DNA of 64,000 nt, taken from positions 1 to 64,000 of the forward strand of contig NZ_JAUHLI010000005.1 in assembly GCF_036325985.1 (NCBI RefSeq), given 5' to 3'. This document shows positions 25,058 through 34,275 of this stretch, piece after piece (the first letter of the stretch is position 1; each line of letters begins with the position of its first letter). The DNA comes from Alkalimonas cellulosilytica. Its GTDB lineage: Bacteria; Pseudomonadota; Gammaproteobacteria; Enterobacterales; Alteromonadaceae. Under the pieces are notes generated by a model. That model was not told the DNA's origin and did no database searches. It saw nothing but the letters and a program-made list of their open reading frames with translations. Position numbers and translations under genes: made by a program.

Positions 25058-26341
25058 TTATTCTTTCGCTAATTCGTTTTGCAAAAAACTGACCAGCCCG
25101 GTCAGCGCAATACGCTGCTGCGGCTGCTCCTGACGCAGCCACTTGATGGTAATACTTGCCGAGGCTAGTTCATCACTACCCAGCACTAACGCCAGCTTAG
25201 CACCTGATTTATCGGCCTTTTTAAATTGTTTTTTCAAGGCGCCACCGCCGCAATGCTGCATCATCCGTTGCTGTGGAAAAGCCTGGCGTAGCTGTTCGGC
25301 AACCGGAATCAACGCAAGTTCCGCGTCGAACCCTGAGGCCATCAAATACCAGTCCGCCTGGGCCTGCTCTGCCGGTGCCAACTCCAGTGTTTGCAAAAGC
25401 AGAATTAACCGCTCCATGCCAAGCGCAAAACCAACGGCTGGGCAAGGTTTGCCACCTAACTGCTCGACCAGGCCATCGTAGCGCCCACCGGCACAGACGG
25501 TACCTTGAGCCCCTAAACTATCGGTGACCCATTCAAACACAGTTTTGTTGTAATAATCCAGCCCCCGCACCAAACGAGGATTAACCACAAACTCAATGCC
25601 AGCGGCAGTGAGACGCTGCTGCAGCTCGGCAAAGTGCTCGGCCGACTCGGTGTCCAGGTAGTCGGCCAGCCTGGGCGCATTCGCCAATACCTCAGTCAAA
25701 GCCGGGTTTTTGCTGTCCAGAATACGCAGTGGGTTGCTGTGCAAACGCCGCTTGCTGTCTTCATCCAGCAGCTCGTGATGAGCGGATAGATACTCCACCA
25801 GGGCTGCCCGATAGTGCTGACGCGCCTCGGGGCTACCTAAAGTATTTAATTCCAGTCGCACATGGCTGGTTAAACCCAGTTGCTGCCATAACTGCGCACT
25901 AAGGCGGATTACTTCGGCATCAATATCGCTGCTGGCGATGCCAAAAGCTTCCAGACCGAACTGATGAAACTGGCGATAGCGTCCTTTTTGTGGCCGCTCA
26001 TGGCGAAACATCGGCCCCATGTACCAGAGGCGTTGTTCCTGATTGTACAACAAGCCATGCTCATTGCCCGCGCGGACGCAGCAAGCCGTTCCTTCCGGTC
26101 GCAGCGTCAGGCTATCACCATTGCGATCGTCGAAGGTGTACATTTCTTTTTCAACAATGTCGGTCACTTCACCGATCGAGCGCTTGAACAGCTCAGTCAT
26201 TTCGACAATGGGGAAGCGAATTTCCTGGTAGCCGTAGCTTGCTACCGTCTGCCGCAGCTGCTGCTCGACATATTGCCAGAGCCCGCTGTCTTTAGGCAGA
26301 CAATCATTCATGCCACGAATGGCCTGTACTTGTTTTGACAC
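25058..26341 (-). CDS. hisS: Histidyl-tRNA synthetase
   Basis: A 427-residue class II synthetase charging tRNA-His. Motif 2 is MFRHERPQKGRYRQFHQFG. The histidine motifs LVRGLDYYNKTVFEW and AGGRYDGLVEQLGG are present, and motif 3 is AVGFALGMERLILLL. The C-terminal anticodon-binding domain starts near residue 325. A good promoter with a perfect -10 box sits 35-63 bases upstream, so it need not depend on ispG readthrough. Confidence 0.98.
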   Translation of the reverse strand: MSKQVQAIRGMNDCLPKDSGLWQYVEQQLRQTVASYGYQEIRFPIVEMTELFKRSIGEVTDIVEKEMYTFDDRNGDSLTLRPEGTACCVRAGNEHGLLYNQEQRLWYMGPMFRHERPQKGRYRQFHQFGLEAFGIASSDIDAEVIRLSAQLWQQLGLTSHVRLELNTLGSPEARQHYRAALVEYLSAHHELLDEDSKRRLHSNPLRILDSKNPALTEVLANAPRLADYLDTESAEHFAELQQRLTAAGIEFVVNPRLVRGLDYYNKTVFEWVTDSLGAQGTVCAGGRYDGLVEQLGGKPCPAVGFALGMERLILLLQTLELAPAEQAQADWYLMASGFDAELALIPVAEQLRQAFPQQRMMQHCGGGALKKQFKKADKSGAKLALVLGSDELASASITIKWLRQEQPQQRIALTGLVSFLQNELAKE

Positions 26342-26375
26342 CTTATTCTACTCGGCTTAGCTAAAAATAGACGGG

Positions 26376-26404
26376 ATTATAGGAGCTTCAGTGCCAAACA
26401 CCAA
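26376..26404 (-). promoter_or_regulatory. Candidate promoter for hisS
   Basis: On the minus strand TTGGTG (26399-26404) and TATAAT (26376-26381) are 17 bases apart, in the 80-base gap between ispG and hisS. Confidence 0.6.
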
Positions 26405-26421
26405 GCTTTCCCGCTGCTTTG

Positions 26422-27537
26422 TTACTGATCCAGTTGCGTGACCGCAATCTGTTGCTGCTTACGCTTCAGGTAATCACGCACCTGTTGCTCCAGTTGCTCA
26501 GCGATCTGGTGATTGTCGAGCCGCAGCTTTTGCCGTTCACCATTGATGTAAAAACCACTCATCCGGTTGGCTCCGGCTACCGCCAGATCAGAGACCAGGG
26601 CTTCACCCGGGCCATTCACCACACAGCCGATGACCGACACGGTGAGCGGCTCGACCACATCCTCTAACCGCTGTTCCAGCGCATTCATGGTTTTGATCAC
26701 ATCAAACTCCTGCCGTGAACAGCTGGGACAGGCAATGAAATTAATACCGCGCGAGCGAATACGCAGTGATTTTAAGATATCGAAGCCCACTTTCACTTCT
26801 TCGACCGGATCCGCCGCCAACGACACCCGCAGCGTATCACCAATACCTTCGGCCAGCAGCATGCCAAGGCCGATTGCTGATTTAACAGCACCAGCACGGG
26901 CACCACCAGCTTCGGTAATTCCTAAATGCAACGGCTGCTTAATCTGGGTAGCCAGTAAACGGTAAGCGCCCACAGCCAGAAACACATCCGACGCTTTGAC
27001 GCTGACTTTGAACTGGTCAAAGTTAAGCCGGTCGAGGATATCAACGTGACGCATCGCCGACTCAACCAAAGCTTCGGCGGTTGGTTCACCGTATTTCTGC
27101 TGAATATCGGCTTCCAGTGAACCGCCATTGACACCGATCCGGATCGGAATGTTGTGGTCTCTGGCGCAATCCACTACGGCGCGGATCCGATCTTCCCGGC
27201 CAATATTGCCCGGGTTAATTCGCAAACAATCCACACCATATTCGGCCACTTTCAGGGCGATGCGGTAATCAAAATGAATATCCGCAACCAGCGGCACCGG
27301 TGACTGCTGTTTGATCAGGCGGAACGCTTCTGCCGCATCCATCGTAGGCACCGACACCCGCACCATATCGGCACCGGCAGCGGCAATGGCTTGGATCTGT
27401 GCTACCGTGGCATCAACATCGGTGGTTTTGGTATTGGTCATGGATTGCACACTGATCGGGGCATCGCCACCAACCGGCACAGTGCCAACCATAATCTGGC
27501 TGCTTTTACGTCGTTTAATAGGGTTATCAGCAAACAT
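26422..27537 (-). CDS. ispG: (E)-4-hydroxy-3-methylbut-2-enyl-diphosphate synthase
   Basis: A 371-residue Fe-S enzyme of the MEP isoprenoid pathway, making HMBPP from MEcPP. The TIM-barrel domain begins MVGTVPVGGDAPISVQSMTNT. The 4Fe-4S Cys ligands are in ACPSCSR and VIGCVVNGPGEA. It starts three bases after the rodZ stop, so the two are co-translated. Confidence 0.98.
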   Translation of the reverse strand: MFADNPIKRRKSSQIMVGTVPVGGDAPISVQSMTNTKTTDVDATVAQIQAIAAAGADMVRVSVPTMDAAEAFRLIKQQSPVPLVADIHFDYRIALKVAEYGVDCLRINPGNIGREDRIRAVVDCARDHNIPIRIGVNGGSLEADIQQKYGEPTAEALVESAMRHVDILDRLNFDQFKVSVKASDVFLAVGAYRLLATQIKQPLHLGITEAGGARAGAVKSAIGLGMLLAEGIGDTLRVSLAADPVEEVKVGFDILKSLRIRSRGINFIACPSCSRQEFDVIKTMNALEQRLEDVVEPLTVSVIGCVVNGPGEALVSDLAVAGANRMSGFYINGERQKLRLDNHQIAEQLEQQVRDYLKRKQQQIAVTQLDQ

Positions 27538-27540
27538 AGC

Positions 27541-28428
27541 TTAGTCTTGTAACGGAACAGAGAATTTAGCGACCCGGCCAGAGCGAAAACCGGACATATC
27601 AACCGGTTCAGCATCCAAGGTTATTTCAACCACCGAAGGATTGCCCAAGGTCACAGTAAAAGGAGGGCGGCCCTGCACCTGCAATTGATAACCAGCGCGC
27701 TTGGTACCAAAGGCCACTCTGGAGCCATCCGCATCCACCACGTCTATCCAGCAGTCATCGGCAAAACGCATGGTTAACTGCTGACTGTCTGGTATGGCCG
27801 CATCCGCCGGCAAGGCTTCCTGATCCTGGGCCGGCGCAGAGCTACTGGGTTCCGACAACACGGCAGGTTCAGCAATGGGCGTAATCAGCTCCGGCTGCTC
27901 AGGTAAGATCTGAGGTTCGGTAACCGATGTGGGCGTAGTTTCAGGTTCTACTGCAGTCACCATTTCGAGCGGGGCGCTCAAACGCTCGCTGACTGCAGTA
28001 TTGGTGTCGTCAGTCAACCAATGGGTTTGCCACCACCACAGCACCAATAAGCCCAGTAAAATGGCGCCCACCAGGTAGGTAAGCAGCATAAAACGGCTTT
28101 CAGTCGCCTCTTTTTCCGTACGGTTGGAAAAACTATGCATCGCCCGTGGTTCTATCGCCTGATTGCCATGATGCCGTTCATAAGCTGCCAGCACTTGTTG
28201 TTCGGAAATTTTCAGTAAACGAGCGTAAGAGCGCAGATAACCACGGATAAAGGTCGGCAGGATACTGGCTTCGTACTGATCCGTTTCCATGCTCTCAATC
28301 AGAGATAAGCGAAGGTTGAGCTGACTGGCAACTTCTTTTTGCGACCACTGCTTCTGCTCACGGGCGGCTTTTAACAAGCTCCCTGCACTTTGCTCCATCG
28401 TTTCTGTTGGCGTGTTATCGGTCGTCAT
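27541..28428 (-). CDS. rodZ: Cytoskeletal cell-shape protein RodZ
   Basis: A 295-residue MreB-binding protein needed for rod shape. The N-terminal cytoplasmic HTH (about 15-85: LLKAAREQKQWSQKEVASQLNLRLS...) precedes one membrane segment (about 113-135: MLLTYLVGAILLGLLVLWWW). A Pro/Glu-rich periplasmic linker and the C-terminal DUF4115 domain (CWIDVVDADGSRVAFGTKRAG) follow. Its start overlaps the end of the upstream pilF-like gene by 14 bases. Confidence 0.95.
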   Translation of the reverse strand: MTTDNTPTETMEQSAGSLLKAAREQKQWSQKEVASQLNLRLSLIESMETDQYEASILPTFIRGYLRSYARLLKISEQQVLAAYERHHGNQAIEPRAMHSFSNRTEKEATESRFMLLTYLVGAILLGLLVLWWWQTHWLTDDTNTAVSERLSAPLEMVTAVEPETTPTSVTEPQILPEQPELITPIAEPAVLSEPSSSAPAQDQEALPADAAIPDSQQLTMRFADDCWIDVVDADGSRVAFGTKRAGYQLQVQGRPPFTVTLGNPSVVEITLDAEPVDMSGFRSGRVAKFSVPLQD

Positions 28429-30217
28429 GGATTAGTTCAGCCGGGTCTTTCAGGTAAATACGTTGCCCCACATACACTCTGCTGCGTTCGGTCAGGTTAT
28501 TCCAGTGCAGCAGGCGGGTAAGGCGAATATTGTATCGCATCGAAATATTAAACAGGGTATCCCCCTCAGCAACAACATGAGTATCTGGTCGCTCGACAGT
28601 CACTTCGCTTGGTGCCACTATGACCTCCAAGGGTGGTTCTGCCAACCACAGGCGTTGCCCCGCCCGAATAGTCGCACCGGGTGATAACTGGTTCCATTGC
28701 TGCAACCGCTCTAAACGAAGGTTGTAACGCATGGAAATAGCAAAGAGTGACTCACCTTGCTGCACAATATGGTAGGCAACATCTGCTGACTCTGAAGGCC
28801 CGGCCACCGGAGCAATAGCTTCCGTCTGGAGGTTCTTCTCGGGAAGTTCCTGGCTCTCGGGTTCAGCATCCGGGCTATGGACCGATGCAGCGGCCAATAG
28901 TTCAGTATCCAGTGATTGTTCGCTGATAATTTCTGCAGCATAGGCCTCTGTTGCTTCAGCCGCTGATTCTGTCCGGCCAGGTTCTGCAACCGTTGGGTCA
29001 ACATCAAAATGAAACGCAGGCAATGCGAAAGGCTCTAGTTCCAGTACAGGTGGTCTGGTTTGCTCTGGCTCTTGTCTGGGCTCTGGCTTTGGAGCTGACC
29101 AAATAGGGGCCGCAATCACCTCTGGGCTTACCAACCTATCAGCCGCAAAGCTGGCTTTATCCGCAACCAGTTGAGCCTCGGCCTCTGGCTCAGGTTGGAT
29201 ATCGGCAGTACGGCTGACTGGTCTTGGTTCAGCTTCCGGCACGGCTCGCTGTGCTGTGCGGGTCAGCGATTGAGATTGACGGGGCGCTTCTGGCTCGGAT
29301 CTGGGCTCATTACGGCGCACAATGCGAATTTGTGGCTGCTCTGTCGCAGTTTCCTGCTGAGTAGCTGGCTCTGGCAAGTCCAGATTGGAGATTAAATATT
29401 GCTTGTAGCGCTCGCGAAGTTGCTCGTATTCGCTATCTTGTAGCCGCTCCTGACGCATCAGACGCGCGGCTTCGCTATCCGGATAAACCTGGAGCAGCAA
29501 CTCACGCGCAGTTCGCTGCGTTTCACTATCCAGCTCTTTATCGGCAATCAGATAGCTCAGCAGCGAGGTATTGGCTGACACATGGCCAAGACGCTGGATC
29601 CGGGTCAGATGCTGACGCGCTCGTTGGTGGTTGCCCATCGCATAATCAAGCCCGGCTAAATTCAATAAACTACTGATACGATTACCACTGTGCAGCACAG
29701 CCGATTCCAGATAACGTTGAGCCCGGCTAAAATTATTTTGTTGCAGCTGGCAAAGGGCGAGGTTTTCGTAACTTTCAGACACCCTCATGTAACCGGGCCG
29801 GCGAATAGCACTTAGCAGCAAATGCTCCGCTTCATCGTACTTTCCCTGCTGACACAGAAAAGCACCGTAATTGTTGTAGGTATCTGCGTTGTCCGGATCG
29901 CGGGCCAGCGCTTGTTTGAACGCAGCCTCAGCCTGTACCGGTTCATTGACATTCTGGTAGTAAAAGGCCAGTGCATTGTAGACTTCAGGCAATTGCGGGG
30001 CCAAAGCTCTGGCGCGCTCCAGGTTAAAAATGGCCTGGGCATTTTCACCCCGCTGCAGATAATTCAACCCCAGCGACATCCGCGTTCGGGCTGCTTCAGT
30101 GTTATCCACCTGCCGCTGTTGCACCGGCCGTTCAGAGCCAACATAAGTACTTTCAGACACGCAGCCTGACAACACCAATGCACTCATCACGACCATGCTA
30201 ACCGACAGTTTTTGCAT
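28415..30217 (-). CDS. pilW: PilF/PilW-type TPR lipoprotein with two C-terminal LysM domains
   Basis: A 600-residue lipoprotein (lipobox LVLSGC, Cys about 19). Residues 45-255 are TPR repeats matching PilF/PilW, the pilotin that assembles the type IV pilus secretin (YNALAFYYQNVNEPVQAEAAF, YNNYGAFLCQQGKYDEAE). The usual protein ends near residue 250. Here a long Pro/Glu/Ala-rich linker (about 270-485) leads to two LysM modules, YHIVQQGESLFAISMRYN and THVVAEGDTLFNISMRYN. LysM binds peptidoglycan, so the pilotin may be tethered to the cell wall. Order between rlmN and rodZ is conventional. Confidence 0.88.
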   Translation of the reverse strand: MQKLSVSMVVMSALVLSGCVSESTYVGSERPVQQRQVDNTEAARTRMSLGLNYLQRGENAQAIFNLERARALAPQLPEVYNALAFYYQNVNEPVQAEAAFKQALARDPDNADTYNNYGAFLCQQGKYDEAEHLLLSAIRRPGYMRVSESYENLALCQLQQNNFSRAQRYLESAVLHSGNRISSLLNLAGLDYAMGNHQRARQHLTRIQRLGHVSANTSLLSYLIADKELDSETQRTARELLLQVYPDSEAARLMRQERLQDSEYEQLRERYKQYLISNLDLPEPATQQETATEQPQIRIVRRNEPRSEPEAPRQSQSLTRTAQRAVPEAEPRPVSRTADIQPEPEAEAQLVADKASFAADRLVSPEVIAAPIWSAPKPEPRQEPEQTRPPVLELEPFALPAFHFDVDPTVAEPGRTESAAEATEAYAAEIISEQSLDTELLAAASVHSPDAEPESQELPEKNLQTEAIAPVAGPSESADVAYHIVQQGESLFAISMRYNLRLERLQQWNQLSPGATIRAGQRLWLAEPPLEVIVAPSEVTVERPDTHVVAEGDTLFNISMRYNIRLTRLLHWNNLTERSRVYVGQRIYLKDPAELIHDDR

Positions 30218-30239
30218 AACTTTTGCCCTGAGCCAACCT

Positions 30240-31367
30240 TTATGATGTCATTCTGACTGAAATCGCCTGACCTTTCATTTGTTTTTTTAATAAACGCTTG
30301 GTTCTGTCAACCACATCCCCGACCAATTGGCCACAGGCGGCATCGATATCATCGCCACGGGTTTTACGTACCATGACGGTAAAACCATGTTGTTGCAAGA
30401 CTTTATTGAAACGATCGATGCGGGAATTGCTGGAGCGAGCGTACGGAGATCCGGGATACGGATTAAATGGAATCAGATTGATCTTGGCCGGTGTATCCCG
30501 CAGTGCATATGCCAACTCATGGGCTTGCTCCATGCTGTCGTTAATGCCTTCCAGCATCACGTACTCGACCGTGACTTTATCATTGGCCTTGGACCACTCG
30601 ACATAACGCCGGGATGAAGCCAGAAAATCTTCCATTGGGTACTTCTTATTGACCGGTACCAATTCGTTACGCAGCTCATTATTAGGGGCGTGCAGTGAGA
30701 TAGCCAGTGCCACATCAATCTTTCCAAGCATGGCATCCAGCGCAGGAACAACCCCTGAAGTACTTAATGTGACCCGGCGCTTGGACAAACCAAAGCCATA
30801 GTCTTCCATCATCAGCTCCATGGCCGGGATCACGTTATTCATATTCAGCAACGGCTCACCCATGCCCATCATCACCACATTGGTGACTGGTTTTTCCCCG
30901 GTATCGCCATAACTGCCAATCAACTGACAAACACGCCAGACCTGACCAATGATTTCAGCCACCGTCAGGTTACGGTTAAAGCCCTGCTGAGCCGTTGAAC
31001 AAAATGAACAATCCAGCGCGCAGCCAACCTGGGAAGAAACACAGAGGGTACGGCGATCTTTTTCCGGGATCCAAACGGTTTCGACTTCCTGACCACCATC
31101 CAGCCGCATCACAAACTTGATGGTGCCGTCTTTACTGTCCTGACGGCTGGCCACTTCCGGAGCACGGATCTCAGCACACTGCTTTAATTTCTCACGCAGC
31201 AACTTGTTCACATTGGTCATTTTGTCGAAATCATCGACACAGTAATGATAGATCCATTTCATCACCTGATCGGCGCGAAAAGGCTTCTCGCCAAGATCAG
31301 CAAAAAACGACTTCATTTGCTCACGGGTCAGATTCAGCAAATTGGTTTTTGCACCAGATGTTGTCAT
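30240..31367 (-). CDS. rlmN: Dual-specificity RNA methyltransferase RlmN
   Basis: A 375-residue radical-SAM enzyme that makes 2-methyladenosine at A2503 of 23S rRNA and A37 of some tRNAs. The cluster motif is CALDCSFC in VSSQVGCALDCSFCSTAQQG. The catalytic Cys region near the C-terminus is DIDAACGQL, and the substrate segment is MGMGEPLLNMNNV. It stands at the head of rlmN-pilW-rodZ-ispG, after ndk. Confidence 0.97.
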   Translation of the reverse strand: MTTSGAKTNLLNLTREQMKSFFADLGEKPFRADQVMKWIYHYCVDDFDKMTNVNKLLREKLKQCAEIRAPEVASRQDSKDGTIKFVMRLDGGQEVETVWIPEKDRRTLCVSSQVGCALDCSFCSTAQQGFNRNLTVAEIIGQVWRVCQLIGSYGDTGEKPVTNVVMMGMGEPLLNMNNVIPAMELMMEDYGFGLSKRRVTLSTSGVVPALDAMLGKIDVALAISLHAPNNELRNELVPVNKKYPMEDFLASSRRYVEWSKANDKVTVEYVMLEGINDSMEQAHELAYALRDTPAKINLIPFNPYPGSPYARSSNSRIDRFNKVLQQHGFTVMVRKTRGDDIDAACGQLVGDVVDRTKRLLKKQMKGQAISVRMTS

Positions 31368-31413
31368 GCTATCTATTCCTGTTCAATCATTGCACTCTGC
31401 GCCAAAGACGCAA

Positions 31414-31434
31414 CAAGGGGGCTATGCCCCCTTG
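31414..31434 (-). terminator. Terminator-like hairpin after ndk
   Basis: CAAGGGGGC and GCCCCCTTG pair perfectly around a 3-base loop, 21 bases beyond the ndk stop. The following minus-strand sequence (TTGCGTCTTTGG) is only moderately T-rich, so termination may be partial. Confidence 0.6.
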
Positions 31435-31455
31435 ATTTGGTACCGCTGTTAACGA

Positions 31456-31887
31456 TTAACGGGTACGTGGGCAAACTTCCGCATCGGTGAAGAAGTAAGC
31501 AATTTCACGGGCAGCCGACTCAACAGCATCTGAACCATGGACCGCATTCTCATCAATGCTGTCGGCATAATCAGCACGTAATGTACCTGCCAGTGCGTCT
31601 TTCGGGTTGGTAGCGCCCATGATTTCACGGTTTTTACGCACCGCATCTTCACCTTCCAACACCTGCACCATCACAGGACCAGAGGTCATAAAAGCAACCA
31701 GAGCACCAAAGAAAGGACGCTCTTTGTGCTCCGCATAGAAGCCCTCGGCCTGTTCTTTGCTCAAGTGTAGCATTTTTGACGCCACAATACGCAGGCCTGC
31801 TGCTTCAAAGCGCTGGTAGATAGCGCCAATCAAATTTTTCGCAACAGCATCCGGCTTAACAATAGAGAAAGTACGTTCTAAAGCCAT
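31456..31887 (-). CDS. ndk: Nucleoside diphosphate kinase
   Basis: A 143-residue enzyme exchanging phosphate between nucleoside tri- and diphosphates. It starts MALERTFSIVKPDAVAKNLIG, and the phosphohistidine is in the conserved NAVHGSDAVESAAREIAYFF. Length is standard. A TATAAT-like box on the minus strand (31932-31937) lies about 45 bases upstream. Confidence 0.98.
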   Translation of the reverse strand: MALERTFSIVKPDAVAKNLIGAIYQRFEAAGLRIVASKMLHLSKEQAEGFYAEHKERPFFGALVAFMTSGPVMVQVLEGEDAVRKNREIMGATNPKDALAGTLRADYADSIDENAVHGSDAVESAAREIAYFFTDAEVCPRTR

Positions 31888-31931
31888 GAAAGAGCTCCTT
31901 GAGTGAATGGGTTAAATTTTAAAGGCGCGAA

Positions 31932-31937
31932 ATTATA
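31932..31937 (-). promoter_or_regulatory. Candidate -10 box for ndk
   Basis: TATAAT on the minus strand, 45 bases before the ndk start. No good -35 hexamer lies at the right distance, so the call rests on the -10 alone. Confidence 0.35.
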
Positions 31938-32063
31938 CGTGATCCCAGCCAAAAAACCTATTTTCTGCCATAAAATTTTTCAGGTTACGGCGAACCCGAT
32001 GCCGAACAGACCATTGCACCGGGTATAGAGCGGCACAAGGCTCTGATGCCCTGGCAGGAAAGG

Positions 32064-32402
32064 TTAGTGATTTTCACTGACCATATTGACGGTGTACTTG
32101 GGGATCTCTACCACCAGATCTTCATCGGCAACATGAGCCTGACAACCCAGACGGGATTCAGGCTCCAGGCCCCAGGCTTTATCCAGCATGTCGTCTTCCA
32201 GCTCATCGCTTTCATTCAAACTGTAAAAACCTTCCCGCACCACCACATGACAGGTGGTGCAAGCACAAGACTTTTCACAGGCATGCTCAATAGAAATACC
32301 ATTGCGCAGCGCCACATCCAAAATGGTATCGCCTTTGGCAGCATCCAGTTCAGCACCTTGAGGGCACAATTCTGCGTGCGGCAGAAAAATAATTTTTGGC
32401 AT
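32064..32402 (-). CDS. fdx: ISC-type [2Fe-2S] ferredoxin
   Basis: A 112-residue electron carrier that supplies electrons to IscU/IscS during cluster assembly. The Cys ligands are in CEKSCACTTCHVVV and LGCQAHV. It lies two bases after hscA and is the last gene of the operon; iscX, often next, is not in the following 176 bases. Confidence 0.97.
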   Translation of the reverse strand: MPKIIFLPHAELCPQGAELDAAKGDTILDVALRNGISIEHACEKSCACTTCHVVVREGFYSLNESDELEDDMLDKAWGLEPESRLGCQAHVADEDLVVEIPKYTVNMVSENH

Positions 32403-32404
32403 GA

Positions 32405-34264
32405 TTAAACCTCATCCACCTTATGCCCTTTCAGGGCGTTTCGAATTGATTGATCCATTCTCAGGGCTGCAAACTGGTCGGTGCTGTGATTGACGCGCTC
32501 GATGGCCAGCTTGATGGCGTCCACATCCTGTGCCTGACGTTGCTGTTGCAATGTTGCCAGTTGTTGCTCGATCTGCTCACGCTCTTCTGTTTCCAGCAAG
32601 TGACCATCAGCCATCAGGGCGGCCTGCACGGCCTCCAGCACCCGATCGGCTTCCACCTGCTGCTCCAACAGCATGCGCTTTTGCATATCGGCTTTGGCGT
32701 GCTGCATTGAGCCGGTGATCATGCTCATAATTTGCTCATCGGTCAGACCATAAGATGGCTTGACTTCAATACTGGCGACCACACCGCTGCTTTTTTCCTG
32801 CGCAGTGACATGCAACAAGCCATCAGCGTCGACCTGAAAGGTGACCCGGATATGGGCACCACCTGCCGGCATCGGCGGAATACCGTGCAGCTCAAAACGA
32901 GCCAATGAGCGATTATCTGCCACCAGCTCACGCTCACCTTGCAGTACATGAATCGCCATCGCGGTCTGACCGTCTTTGAAGGTGGTGAATTCCTGGGCTT
33001 TGGCTACCGGGATCACGGTATTGCGTGGAATAATTTTTTCTACCAGGCCGCCCATGGTTTCCAGGCCCAACGACAGCGGGATCACATCCAGCAGCAGCGT
33101 ATCCTGCTCGCTTTTGTTGCCGACCAGCACATTAGCCTGAATGGCCGCACCAAGGGCTACCACCTGATCCGGATCTATCGAGGTCAATGGCTCTTTGCCA
33201 AACAGCTCAGCCACTTGCTGCCGCACCAAAGGCACCCGGGTAGAACCGCCCACCATCACCACCGACAACACCTCGTCCAGCTGAAGACCGGCATCACGCA
33301 CTGCGGATTTACAGGCCAGCAGGGTTTTACGGACCAATGGCTGGATCAGCCTTTCAAAAGTAGTGCGACCAATAGTGCCGCGGAACTCCTCATCACCCAA
33401 AGGCAGCACAAAATCGGCCTGCTCATGCTGGCTAAGCTTTTCTTTTAACCGCCGTGCCAGCAATTTGTATTCGCGCAGACTTTGCGAAGAGCGTTCAGTT
33501 TCACCGGTTTGCTCAAGCAACCAGCCGACGATGGCCTGGTCAAAATCATCGCCGCCAAGCGCCGAATCACCGCCAGTAGCCAGCACCTCAAACACGCCTT
33601 TTTGCAAACGCAGAATGGAAAGATCAAAGGTACCGCCGCCCAAGTCATAGACAGCTATCACGCCTTCCTGGCCAGAGTCCAGACCATAGGCCAGAGCAGC
33701 AGCGGTCGGTTCGTTCAGTAACCGCAGTACATTTAAACCAGCCAGTCGGGCTGCATCCTTGGTAGCCTGACGCTGGGCGTCATCAAAATAGGCCGGCACG
33801 GTAATCACCACACCGGTGAGCTCACCGGCTAAATGTTCGCTGGCAATGGCATGCAGACGTTTAAGGATCTCAGCCGATACTTCCACCGGGTTTTTTACGC
33901 CCTGCCGGGTTTGTATCGCCAGCAGGCCGGATTGATCCACCAATTGATAAGGCAACTGTTCCGCCTGGCCAGCAATTTCAGCATAACCCCGGCCCATAAA
34001 GCGCTTGACCGATAAAATGGTATTCTCAGCATCAAATACTGCCGCATCCAAAGCGGCCTGCCCCACTTCGGTGACTTCGCTACTCACAAAACGCACAGCC
34101 GATGGCACCATCGGCTGATCATCACTGCCAAGCAGAATTTGTGCTTCGCCACTGCGTACCGTAGCAACCAGTGAATTGGTGGTGCCCAGATCGATGCCTG
34201 CCGCCAGTTTGTGTTGATGCGGCGCCGAGCTTTGTCCTGGCTCAGCGATTTGTAATAATGCCAT
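32405..34264 (-). CDS. hscA: Fe-S protein assembly chaperone HscA
   Basis: A 619-residue Hsp70-class ATPase that releases clusters from IscU. The nucleotide domain shows GIDLGTTNSLVATVR, VYDLGGGTFDLSIL and VVMVGGSTRVPLVRQ. The substrate domain begins near DVIPLSLGLETMGG. It is specific to the ISC system by neighbourhood (hscB just upstream, fdx downstream). Confidence 0.98.
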   Translation of the reverse strand: MALLQIAEPGQSSAPHQHKLAAGIDLGTTNSLVATVRSGEAQILLGSDDQPMVPSAVRFVSSEVTEVGQAALDAAVFDAENTILSVKRFMGRGYAEIAGQAEQLPYQLVDQSGLLAIQTRQGVKNPVEVSAEILKRLHAIASEHLAGELTGVVITVPAYFDDAQRQATKDAARLAGLNVLRLLNEPTAAALAYGLDSGQEGVIAVYDLGGGTFDLSILRLQKGVFEVLATGGDSALGGDDFDQAIVGWLLEQTGETERSSQSLREYKLLARRLKEKLSQHEQADFVLPLGDEEFRGTIGRTTFERLIQPLVRKTLLACKSAVRDAGLQLDEVLSVVMVGGSTRVPLVRQQVAELFGKEPLTSIDPDQVVALGAAIQANVLVGNKSEQDTLLLDVIPLSLGLETMGGLVEKIIPRNTVIPVAKAQEFTTFKDGQTAMAIHVLQGERELVADNRSLARFELHGIPPMPAGGAHIRVTFQVDADGLLHVTAQEKSSGVVASIEVKPSYGLTDEQIMSMITGSMQHAKADMQKRMLLEQQVEADRVLEAVQAALMADGHLLETEEREQIEQQLATLQQQRQAQDVDAIKLAIERVNHSTDQFAALRMDQSIRNALKGHKVDEV

Positions 34265-34275
34265 GGGTGATTGTC

